Shown: piece by piece, positions 18,473 to 27,112 of the stretch | Position numbering within the stretch: position 1 is the first letter of the stretch | How the letters are laid out: each line of letters opens with the position of its first letter | Source of the DNA: Thecamonas trahens ATCC 50062 | Taxonomy: Eukaryota; Apusozoa; Apusomonadida; Apusomonadidae | Direction of reading: 5' to 3' | Length of the DNA: 64,000 nucleotides | Assembly: GCF_000142905.1 (NCBI RefSeq) | Contig: NW_013657648.1 | Span: 291,218-355,217 of the forward strand | The notes under the pieces: model-generated | Seen by the model: only the letters and a program-made list of their open reading frames with translations | The model's database searches: none | What the model was told of the DNA's origin: nothing | Translations under genes and position numbers: made by a program

Positions 18473-18666
18473 CTGGTCAGGTCACCAACCGACGAACCGA
18501 CCAAAGCAACGCGACGCGCGGCACACCAACGACACCAACGACACCAACAACAGCAACAACGACACCAACGACAGCGACTGGTGCGTGGCGACCACACTCG
18601 ACGTCCAGTCCAGGAAGAGGATAACGCGAAGGAGCAAGTTGAGGAAGACGGGCCACGGACTGGAGC

Positions 18667-20604
18667 ATGTCTGGTAGCGGAGCAAGAGCAAGAGGCAATG
18701 GAGGACACATGGCGGGAGCAGGAGGGCATGCGGGGCGTGGAGGAGGAGCTGGCGGAGGTGGTGGACATGGACATGGACATGGGCATGGGAATGGGCATGG
18801 GCATGGAGGAGGAGGTGGACATGCTCAGGGTCATCGACGGCGAAAGCGCGGAGTCTCGTTTGCGCATCCGTATGTGGCGGCGGATGGCGAGACAAAGTAC
18901 TCGCTGCCACCTGCGGCGTATCCCCCGCCAGGCGCCGTCCCTCCTCCTGTGCATGTTCGTGTCTGGGTCGATGAGTTTACCTCGTGGGATGTGGCTACCC
19001 AACTAGTGGCCCTCTACACGCTCATAACCTCGCTCTCGCTCACTCTCCTCACCGCCCTCACTGCGTGGCTCCCGCTCGCCTCCAAGCGCGACTTTGTAGC
19101 AGAGCTGCCGGGCAACATCGTCCGCTCCATCCTGCTGTATCTCGACATGCGGACGCTGGCAAAGGCCACACAGGTGTCACGGGCGTGGCGCGCTCGCGCT
19201 GAAGATCAGCAGCTGTGGGAGGGCTACTGCAAGGCCGGCTGGCCCATGCACGTTCGTGCCCGCCTTGTGGCCCAGGAGGAGGCTCGTGCTCTGGCGGCAT
19301 CGGCATCAGATGCCGCAGACTCGCTGGTGTTCTGGAAGGACGTTTTTCGCGAGCGTTACGTTGTCGACGCCGGCTGGGAGCGCGGTCTGTTTGCGCAGAG
19401 CGTGCTCGCCGACGCCGTCCCGCGTCGGTGCTTTGACTTTGACGACGACGTCGTCGCTCGCTCTGGCAAGATCGTGTCCGGCGGCTTCACCAGCGTCTAC
19501 GTCACCGACCTGTACTCGGGCGAGCGAATGTCGTCTATTGACACCCATCACTCGTCGTGGATTTATTCGCTCCGCTACTCGACCGCCTTTGACGTGCTCG
19601 TCACCGGGTGCTGGGACGGCCTCGCGCGGGTCTTTTCGCTCTCGTCGGGCAAGTGCCTCGCACAGCTCGAGGGCCACAAGGGTGGAGTGTGGTCCATCGC
19701 GCCCGACTTTGCCGGCAACAAGGTGGTCTCGGCCTCTAACGACGCCACGCTCCGGGTGTGGGACATGAACACCACGGCATGCCTCAACGTGCTGCAGGGG
19801 CACGCCTCGGGCGTGTACGATGTCCAGCTCGTCAACGATGGCGTGCTCTCGTCGTCGCCGCTGGTGATCTCGGCCTCGGCTGACTACCATCTCAAAATGT
19901 GGGATATGCGCGCGTCCGGTCGCGAGGCATGCGTTGCTACGTTCAAGGGCCACTCGGACGTGGTCTCGTGCTGCCAAGTTGACGGCACCACCATGTTCTC
20001 TGGCTCGCACGACGGCCTCGTCAAGGCGTGGGACTTGGCGGCCGGCAAGTCGGCACCTGTCGCCAACTTCACCGGCGCACTGCACCGCATCAAGTGCCTT
20101 CAGTTTGACGACGCCAAGCTTGTTGCTGGCTCGACCGACGGCACTGTCCGGTTGTGGAATCGGCGCGACGTCAAGCTCGGCTCTGGCGGCGGCTCGGCGT
20201 ACGACAACGCGTACGAGCCGATGTACACGCTCTACGGCCACACGTCCGAGGTCTCGGCCCTTGGCTTTAACGACAACAAGCTGGTCACGGCCTCACGCGA
20301 CAACACCCTTCGCGTTTGGTCGGTCGTAGCTGACTCGGGCCTCATTGCCGAGCACGAGGCAGCCAAGGCCTCGCTCTCTGCCGCCGACGCCGCCGCCATC
20401 CGCACCGCACTGCCAGAGAACCCCAATCCGCTCTCGCTCTCAGTTCTTGTCTCGGACTCGCCAGGCAAGACGCCGAGCTCGCCTCTCAAGTCGCGTATGC
20501 GTCCGTCGTCGGCCTCGCCGTCGCGCCGCCCGCGAGCTCGCCCGTCGTCGGGCGCTCGGCCGCAGACCTCGTCGGGCGCCCGCCGGCGGCATCGTGACGA
20601 GTAG
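18667..20604 (+). CDS. F-box / WD40 protein with a hydrophobic anchor
   Basis: 645 residues from the ATG at 18667. Residues 1-60 are Gly/His-rich (alternating GH and GGH), possibly metal-binding. Residues about 111-137 are strongly hydrophobic (QLVALYTLITSLSLTLLTAL), a likely membrane anchor. Residues about 146-190 form an F-box (LPGNIVRSILLYLDMRTLAK ... VSRAWR). From about residue 260 on, seven WD40 blades are visible (LEGHKGGVW, VVSASNDATLRVWDM, FKGHSDVVS, GSHDGLVKAWDLA, LYGHTSEVSALGF, TASRDNTLRVWSV). Architecture equals the substrate-receptor subunit of SCF ubiquitin ligases (FBXW/Cdc4 type). Ser/Arg/Pro-rich tail. The anchor suggests membrane-localised substrate recruitment (inference). 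Confidence 0.88.
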   Translation: MSGSGARARGNGGHMAGAGGHAGRGGGAGGGGGHGHGHGHGNGHGHGGGGGHAQGHRRRKRGVSFAHPYVAADGETKYSLPPAAYPPPGAVPPPVHVRVWVDEFTSWDVATQLVALYTLITSLSLTLLTALTAWLPLASKRDFVAELPGNIVRSILLYLDMRTLAKATQVSRAWRARAEDQQLWEGYCKAGWPMHVRARLVAQEEARALAASASDAADSLVFWKDVFRERYVVDAGWERGLFAQSVLADAVPRRCFDFDDDVVARSGKIVSGGFTSVYVTDLYSGERMSSIDTHHSSWIYSLRYSTAFDVLVTGCWDGLARVFSLSSGKCLAQLEGHKGGVWSIAPDFAGNKVVSASNDATLRVWDMNTTACLNVLQGHASGVYDVQLVNDGVLSSSPLVISASADYHLKMWDMRASGREACVATFKGHSDVVSCCQVDGTTMFSGSHDGLVKAWDLAAGKSAPVANFTGALHRIKCLQFDDAKLVAGSTDGTVRLWNRRDVKLGSGGGSAYDNAYEPMYTLYGHTSEVSALGFNDNKLVTASRDNTLRVWSVVADSGLIAEHEAAKASLSAADAAAIRTALPENPNPLSLSVLVSDSPGKTPSSPLKSRMRPSSASPSRRPRARPSSGARPQTSSGARRRHRDE

Positions 20605-20657
20605 CCCTTTCCTACCTATCGCATTTAGGTGCAGCAAGCTGCAGAGCGAGTCACAAG

Positions 20658-21866
20658 CTACGGATCAAACACAATGAGCAGGGCTGTCACATTGTCCATC
20701 GAGCCCAAGTCAATTGCCCGCGCCACAAGCTGGTCCACGATGGCCTGCACGTCGAGGCCCGAATTGAGCCGGCGGACGACAAAGCCTGCGGCCACGTCAA
20801 AGGCCATGACGTCCCACAGGCCATCGCAAGCCATCAGCACAAAGTGTGCGTCGTCGGTGAGCTCAATCTTGTTGACAGACGGCACGGCCGTCAGGCCCGA
20901 CGGCTTGCCTTTGGTGTACTGGTCATGCTTGAACGTGAGATCGCCGAGCGCTTTGGAGACTGCAATGGAGAACATCGAGCCCGGAAGGACCGGGTGCCGA
21001 AGCCGTCCGTTGGGCATTACCGTCCCGCCCAGCTGAGCCACCCGCTCGCGCTCTGCCGGGTTCTTGGCTGGGTTGTGGCAGGTGGTGAGCTCGGAAATGC
21101 CGGCCGTAGTGCATGTGAGGATGGCTTCCGAGTCACCGGCGTTGGCCACCCAGAGCGTTGTCCCGCGAAGATATGCCACCACTGCAGTCGTTCCGTCGTC
21201 GGCCTCGGTGCTAATGGCCGACTCGAGCCAACTCGTCTCGAGCGTAGCAAACGCCTGCGTGAGCGCAGCCTCAGGATCTTCGGCAAAGGCCGGCGCCGAG
21301 ACAAGCGTCTCAATGATGTTGTCTGCACAGTACTTGGCACACTCAGCGCCCGAGTGGCCGTCAAAGACAGCAAATAGCGCGTGCCAACCGCCTTCAGGCA
21401 GCTCCATGGCAGCAGATGACGATGCGGCGCGGGCGGCCAGGTCGAGGCACACCAGATCGGCATCCTCCATCGTCTTGCGCTTGCCCTGATCATGCGCGAC
21501 TGCAACCGAGAGACCCGACGTGCCAATAGCTGTTGCACGCGTCGGCACCGTCGTCACCTGGACTTCTGCCAGCGAGTGCGCCACTGGGCCAGCCTCGCTC
21601 ACCATCGCGGCGCCGACAACGTCACCAAACTCGGCCACTTGCGCAGCTTCAAAGAACACCGCGTCGGCTCCGACGTCATCACCGCTCAGCACCAACGAGC
21701 CATCCGACGACAAACCATCTGAGCAGGATGACGATGACGATGACGATGAGGACGACGAAGAGGACGACGAGGATGAGGACGCGTGAAATGATGCGTTCGC
21801 GACGGAAGGTGCGGGCAGTGCGGCAGGTGGCGTCTCGCCCTCGTCGTTGGTCGGAAGTGCGGACAT
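20658..21866 (-). CDS. PP2C-family protein phosphatase
   Basis: 402 residues from the ATG at 21866. Residues about 30-50 are a long Ser tract; the PP2C domain spans about 120-400 with the metal-binding motifs in order: GKRKTMEDADLV, AVFDGHSG, DDGTTAVVAYLRG, LWVANAGDSEAIL, AVSKALGD, VLMACDGLWDVM, and the final DNVTALLIVF. The key aspartates of the bimetal centre are kept; the first motif reads MEDAD where MEDRH is usual. A PPM-type Ser/Thr phosphatase, probably active. Convergent with the F-box gene (53 bp between stops). Confidence 0.92.
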   Translation of the reverse strand: MSALPTNDEGETPPAALPAPSVANASFHASSSSSSSSSSSSSSSSSSCSDGLSSDGSLVLSGDDVGADAVFFEAAQVAEFGDVVGAAMVSEAGPVAHSLAEVQVTTVPTRATAIGTSGLSVAVAHDQGKRKTMEDADLVCLDLAARAASSSAAMELPEGGWHALFAVFDGHSGAECAKYCADNIIETLVSAPAFAEDPEAALTQAFATLETSWLESAISTEADDGTTAVVAYLRGTTLWVANAGDSEAILTCTTAGISELTTCHNPAKNPAERERVAQLGGTVMPNGRLRHPVLPGSMFSIAVSKALGDLTFKHDQYTKGKPSGLTAVPSVNKIELTDDAHFVLMACDGLWDVMAFDVAAGFVVRRLNSGLDVQAIVDQLVARAIDLGSMDNVTALLIVFDP

Positions 21867-22185
21867 GGGTTGCTGGACGGAGAGGGAGGGGAGAGGGGGG
21901 GGGAAGGGGGGGGGGGAGGGAGGGAGGAGGAAGGAGGGGAGAGTGGTGGGCTGAGTGGACGTGCACGTGACCCGTCGCGAGGGTGAGGTGGGTGAAGGGG
22001 CAAAGCACCCCCGTACCACACACACACCCCAAAGGTGCGGGGAGTGACCTGGGACCACGTGGCTGTTCGGGCGGGGGGGGAGGGGGGGGAGAGGGGGGGG
22101 GGGAGAAGCTGTTTGGCGATTTTCTCCTTCTTTCTCTTTTCTTGGTTTTTTGGGGGGCAACGTGGGTGGCGCTGATGCAGGATGC
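21867..22185. other. Intergenic purine-rich spacer
   Basis: 319 bp between two minus-strand genes, dominated by G/A runs (21881-21945, 22070-22105). Contains the phosphatase promoter; nothing else recognised. Confidence 0.5.
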
Positions 22186-22940
22186 TCAAGCCAGGGAGAG
22201 GTCCTTGGCGGTGGTGGAGATGATGTAGTCAAGCTTGGGGAAGTTGCTGTGGAGATAGGCGTTGCCCTGGGAGTAGATGAGCTCCTGGTTCGGCTCCTGC
22301 TGGTAGCCGGCGTAGATGGCGTCAACGACATCCATACCCTGGGTGACGGTACCGATGCCGGCAAAGCCCATGCCGTCAAGGCGCGAGTTGTCGGCAAAGT
22401 TAATGAACAGCTGGGTGGTGCGGGTGTTGGGCCCGGCGGCAGCGTAGGAGAGCACGCCGCGGGTGTTGGAGAGCTTGACCGGATCGTCCTTGATCTCCTT
22501 GTTCATCCACTCCTTGGAGACGGCCGGTGAGCCCGAGATGCCAAACTGAACCACAAACTGCGGGACGACACGGAAGAACCCGTTGAGGTCGTAGTACGAA
22601 GCCGAGCCGGCTGGCGAGCCGAGCGTCACAAGCTCCCACAGCCGGTCAGCGCCGAGCGGCGCATCCGCCCGGTTGACCTCGAGAAGGAACGACGAGTTGT
22701 TGTTGACCGTGGTGTGGAACTGGATGGAGGAGGAGGGAGGAGGGGGAGGTAGTCGCCGTGGCGGTGGTTGGGTGAGTGGGCGCGGTGGGGATGCGATGCG
22801 GGGTGGGGTGGGGGTGGGGGGGTGGGGGGAGGGGGGGGTGGGGGCATGCGTACCTCGACCGAGTACTTGGCCGGAGCGGTGGCGGCTGCAGAGGCCGCAA
22901 GGAGGGCCAGGATGGCGAAGAGAGGAAGAAGGTGATGCAT
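22186..22940 (-). CDS. Secreted/ER cyclophilin-type peptidyl-prolyl isomerase
   Basis: Two exons: 22940-22854 (29 codons, phase 0, donor GTACGC) and 22719-22186, with a 134-nt C-rich intron ending CATCCAG. 206 residues. Exon 1 is almost exactly a signal peptide (MHHLLPLFAILALLAASAAA). The cyclophilin fold follows: FLLEVNRADAPLGADRLWEL, GFFRVVPQFVVQFGISG (catalytic Arg and Phe kept), GPNTRTTQLFINF (Gln and Phe kept), then SRLDGMGFAGIG, where the Trp and His of human CypA are replaced. That profile belongs to a bacterial/plant-like cyclophilin clade rather than CypA. No KDEL-type tail (ends AKDLSLA), so likely exported. Divergent from pirin. Confidence 0.88.
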
Positions 22941-23355
22941 GGTGTGGGTGCCCAGGGGGTAGGGGGGGGGAGTGTGGTGGTGGCGATGCCTGCCTGGCAA
23001 AGGTCACGCGTGTCTCGAGCAGTGACAGGTCGGGCTGGGAGCCGTGGCAGTTGGCTCGTTGGTTGGTCGGCTGGCAATTGATTGGTTTGGGCCGCGTGGC
23101 TGGGGATGACGTAATTGGAGCGGTGGCGGGCGCAAAACAAGGTGTGTTTCGGCCAGCCCCGACACGCAGCAGCCTGACTCAACGCAACCGCACACACTCC
23201 ACACGCTCACACACCATACCATCACCGTGAGCACCATTACTTCCATCTGGGTCTCTCTGCTGGTAGCGTGCTTGATACTCGGCGTGACGTGTGATCTGTA
23301 CACCTGTGACGAGACAGACACCATCTATAACAACAACATCCTCATCATCAACAAC

Positions 23356-24347
23356 ATGGCTCAGGCAAGTGCGGCTGCGGCCACGCTTCGGGGAATCTCG
23401 CAGGTCATCAAGGCTGTGCCGACGTCGGATGGCGCAGGCGTGCGGCTGATGCGGACGATCGGGACGCGCAAGCTCGACTCGCTTGATCCGTTTCTTCTGC
23501 TCGACGAGTTTAAGTCGGACGATCCGAGCGGGTACATTGCCGGCTTTCCCGACCATCCGCACCGTGTACGTGGCGAGGGCAGCATGATAGCCAGAGATCC
23601 TGTTTGCTCGCGATGACAGTAGCTTCCCCCGCTCCCCCCCCCCCCCCCTCTCCCCGCAATCACTCACATCGGGCTGGCGCTGCGCAGGGCTTTGAGACGG
23701 TGACGTACATGCTTGCTGGGCGGATGGAGCACAAGGACTCGGTGGGCAACACCGGGAACTTGGTGCCGGGCTCAGTCCAGTGGATGACGGCCGGCTCGGG
23801 CATCATCCACTCGGAGATGCCCAAGATGGAGGAGGGCCTCATGTGGGGCTTCCAGCTGTGGTGCAACTTGCCGGCTGCGCAGAAGATGACTCCGCCGCGG
23901 TACCAGGACATTCCGCCGGAGGATGTGCCCGAGGTGACGTCTGCGTCGGGCGCGACGGTCCGCATCATCGCTGGCGAGTTTGAAGGCTCGCCCGGCGCGG
24001 TGACTGGGGTGGCGACGGCCCCGTTCTACTTTGACATTGCGCTGCCCGAGGCCGAGGCCAGCGTCTCGGTCCCTGTTCCGGAGGGGCACAACGCGTTTGT
24101 GTACGTGTTTGATGGCGAAGTGAGCGTCGATGGCACGACGGTGCCGTGCCACGCCCTCGGCGTGCTTGACGATGGCGGCGCGGTCGAGGCGCGGGCCGTA
24201 GGCGGGCCGGCGCGCTTCCTGCTTGTCGGCGCCAAGCCGATCGGTGAGCCCGTGGCTCGCCACGGGCCGTTTGTCATGAACACCGATGAGGAGATCATGC
24301 AGGCGTTTATCGACTTCCGAAATGGCGAGCTTGTGCAGCCGCAGTAG
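23356..24347 (+). CDS. Pirin
   Basis: Two exons, 23356-23565 and 23688-24347, with a 122-nt intron (donor GTACGT, acceptor GCGCAG, phase 0) placed exactly inside the pirin motif HPHR|GFETVTY. 289 residues. N-terminal cupin with the metal ligands: HPHRGFETV (two His), then GSGIIHSEMP (His, and Glu of the SEMP). QWMTAGSGI and GLMWGFQLWCNLP are standard pirin signatures; C-terminal cupin ends in a QAFIDFRNGELV block. Pirins are iron-binding cupins acting as nuclear cofactors and/or quercetinases. Convergent with GLE1 (32 bp between stops). Confidence 0.93.
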
Positions 24348-24379
24348 GATTGCCAGTAAAGCAGAGCAGGTGCAGACGC

Positions 24380-26896
24380 CTACGAGAGCGGGGCGATGTA
24401 GTCGGCCGGTGGCGCAAGCGGCGACGACAGCAGGTGCGCGAGCAGGCCTGCACACGAGGTCGAAAACGCGTCGTTACCTGCAAGCGGGAGCCAGAGCGTG
24501 TGGATGTAGGTCACGATCTTGGACATCTGATGCGGGTACTGGCTCTGCAGCACAAAGCCGGCAATGTCCAGCAGCGAGTGAACGCAACCGAGGATGACTG
24601 GCTTGGGCTGGAGGTTGAGGAGGCGGGCAAGGACCTTCCACAGCGACGGAACGTCTGGGATCGAGACCAAGTACGCAACAAAGATCTGAAAGTACCCGCT
24701 CATGCGCTCCAGATACCGCTCGACGTTCTCGCCGCCGACTCGCCCGATGAGCCGGGCGTAGTTCTTGCCGACCTTGTCCTTGTCAAACGTCAGCGGAACG
24801 GTGTAGATGCAGCGGCGACAGAACTCAGCCCGCATGATGGCGTGCATGTTCGGCGAGTCGCGGACGAGGCGGGCGCAGATAACAGCGAGCGGAAAGACAT
24901 TGGTCCGCTTGCCGCCAACCACCTGCTGGCCCTGGGTCACCACCTGCGTCGCCACCATCTGGAACAGCAGGTTCTGGACCTCGCCGGACATGCTCTTGGC
25001 AAACGAGTCAAAGACCTGCCAGAGCTGGGCAATCTTGCGCGGCTCGCTCGAGACTTGGTTGATCCGGGTAGTCACCTCCTTTTTGATGGCTGCCGCAGCC
25101 TCGGCCATTTTGGGGTTGCTCTCGGTCGTCTTGACCAGATTCTGCGCGGTCGCGCTTGTCTTGCACAGCTCGAGGTACTCGATGTACGCCAGCCCGGACG
25201 CAAACTCGCGCCCCGGATAGCCCTCCATCTTTTCGCCGCGAAGATTGGGGTCGGCCGCCTCGGCCGCCTGCGCTTCGGCCGCCTTGGCCGCAGCCTTGGC
25301 CGCCTCCTCAGCGGCTGCCTTGGCTTCAGCGGCAGCCTGCGCCTTGGCCTTGGCCGCAGCCAGCACCTCGGCCGCCAGATCGGCAGCGGCTTCGGCAGCG
25401 ACGTCTGCAATCACCTCGGCGACGGCGTCGTTGATGGCGTCGAGGACCAGTGCCACCCGCTCTGCCTCGGCGGCCTTGGCCGCCAGGTACGCCTCGACCC
25501 GCGCCACACCGTCTGCGTTCTCGCTCTCGAACCGCTCGCGGAGCTGGACGCGGAGCAAGCCAAGCGCCACGTCGGTCCGCTCGTTGACGTCGGCAACTTG
25601 CGAGGCGAGCGCGGCATGGACCTTGTTGGCGGCGCCAAGCGAGGACTTTAGCTGCGCCGCCGCCGTACTTGCCGCCTTGGCCTCGTGCGCCGTCCACGAC
25701 GCCGTCTGCTGTGCCTGCGACGCCGCCACCTCGGCCTGCCGCTCGTCCTCGATGAGCCGCAGTGGCTCCACCGTGAGGTCGCGGAGAGGGGGCATGCGCT
25801 GCGTGCGCTGCGCAATCCCTTGCCCGTGTGCGCCAATGCTGCTGGCCACGCCAGCGTACATGCTTGCAGAGTCAAGCACCTCGTCCGACATCTCGCCGTC
25901 GTCCGACGCCGACATCGCGCTCTGTCGCACGTTAGAGTCGATTTCGCTCGGGTCGTCGACGTCGACGTGGAGGACCGGCGCGCGGAAGGTGCGGGTCGGG
26001 CTCACGCTGGGCGCGCCCGAGCCAGCACCCGCCCGCGACCGAGGCGGCGGCGAGGCTCGGCTGCCCGCGCTCGATCCAGTCGCAAACACCGCCGCATGCG
26101 GCGCAAGGAGCCCGATGTCGGAAGACTGCGACGAGTCGCTCTCCGAATCCGAGTCCAGCTCAACTCGGAAGCCGCTGCGATTGGCGGCACGTGGCGGGTG
26201 TGCCGGCCGCGCCGGCCGAGACAGCTGCCGCGATGATGGCCGCGACGATGGCCGAGACGATGGCCGCGTCGGTGATGCCTGGCCGCGCAAGTCCGGAGCC
26301 AACGAGAGCGAAGCCATCGACTGCGACAGTGACCGCGAGCGGTCGGCATCCGGCTCGGGTGTGCCCCACGAGAGGCCGGCATGGCCCACCCGGCCCACCC
26401 GCCCACTGCGGCGGACTCGCCCAACACTGGCCAGTGCTGGCGACGCCAGCCTGCTCCGCGGCGCCTTATTGGGCGTAGGAGTATGTACATGGCGGGGCAC
26501 CGGCTCGCGGACCGCAGCCGAGAGCAGCGACGACGACGACGGCCGGGCCAGAGCAGGAGCCGGCGCCGGCGACAGATCCAAGTCGGCGAGCAGCGAGTCG
26601 GGCGTCAGCTCGCGCGAATCGTAGCGCAACCGGCCATGCGAGGTGTTGTCGAACGAGAGCGACTTGCGGGGGCTGCGACCACTTGCGGCCGGCTGTGGAG
26701 AAGGATGTCGAAGGAGGGTGAGGAAGGGGGGAGGGGGAGGGGAAGGGGGGAGGGGTGATTGGAGGGGAGGGGGGGGGGCAGTGATCGGACTGGGCGGCGG
26801 CAGGGGGAGGGGACGCGGAAAGGGGGAGGGGAAGGCATAGGGGCGTACCGAAGCGTTGGGGTAAAGGGGCCCGACGGGGAGACGGAGAGTAGGCAT
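24380..26896 (-). CDS. GLE1: GLE1 mRNA export factor
   Basis: Two exons: 26896-26849 (16 codons, MPTLRLPVGPLYPNAS) and 26692-24380, with a 156-nt C-rich intron (donor GTACGC, acceptor CCACAG, phase 0); 786 residues. The N-terminal half is Ser/Pro/Asp-rich and disordered. A long Ala/Glu/Lys coiled coil occupies about residues 330-490 (AAEAKAAAEEAAKAAAKAAE). The GLE1 helical-repeat domain covers about 503-786 (TRINQVSSEPRKIAQLWQVF, FPLAVICARLVRDSPN, ENVERYLERMSGYFQIFVAY, PVILGCVHSLLDIAGF). In other eukaryotes Gle1 with IP6 activates the helicase Dbp5 at the nuclear pore. Confidence 0.88.
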   Translation of the reverse strand: MPTLRLPVGPLYPNASVRPYAFPSPFPRPLPLPPPSPITAPPPPLQSPLPPSPPPPPFLTLLRHPSPQPAASGRSPRKSLSFDNTSHGRLRYDSRELTPDSLLADLDLSPAPAPALARPSSSSLLSAAVREPVPRHVHTPTPNKAPRSRLASPALASVGRVRRSGRVGRVGHAGLSWGTPEPDADRSRSLSQSMASLSLAPDLRGQASPTRPSSRPSSRPSSRQLSRPARPAHPPRAANRSGFRVELDSDSESDSSQSSDIGLLAPHAAVFATGSSAGSRASPPPRSRAGAGSGAPSVSPTRTFRAPVLHVDVDDPSEIDSNVRQSAMSASDDGEMSDEVLDSASMYAGVASSIGAHGQGIAQRTQRMPPLRDLTVEPLRLIEDERQAEVAASQAQQTASWTAHEAKAASTAAAQLKSSLGAANKVHAALASQVADVNERTDVALGLLRVQLRERFESENADGVARVEAYLAAKAAEAERVALVLDAINDAVAEVIADVAAEAAADLAAEVLAAAKAKAQAAAEAKAAAEEAAKAAAKAAEAQAAEAADPNLRGEKMEGYPGREFASGLAYIEYLELCKTSATAQNLVKTTESNPKMAEAAAAIKKEVTTRINQVSSEPRKIAQLWQVFDSFAKSMSGEVQNLLFQMVATQVVTQGQQVVGGKRTNVFPLAVICARLVRDSPNMHAIMRAEFCRRCIYTVPLTFDKDKVGKNYARLIGRVGGENVERYLERMSGYFQIFVAYLVSIPDVPSLWKVLARLLNLQPKPVILGCVHSLLDIAGFVLQSQYPHQMSKIVTYIHTLWLPLAGNDAFSTSCAGLLAHLLSSPLAPPADYIAPLS

Positions 26897-27112
26897 GTGT
26901 GGCAAAGAACGACATGGACTCGGCCGACTGTGGAGCGAGTGGCGAGCGAGGACCTGGAGTGGCGCCGAACGCTGCGCCTCGAGCCGAGTGGGGTGTGGCT
27001 GCGGGGGCTGTTGTGTGTTGAGGCGGGCATCGCGGCGGGGAGGCACAGTCGGCATCGTCATTCAATGATCACCGGCTGATACTAGTCGGCTTTCGCGGCA
27101 ACCGCGCTGAAA

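Noticed and set aside
24350-25651. 433-codon plus-strand frame, and 25245-26624 (459 codons)
   Set aside because: Both are shadows of GLE1, which has a recognisable conserved domain on the other strand.
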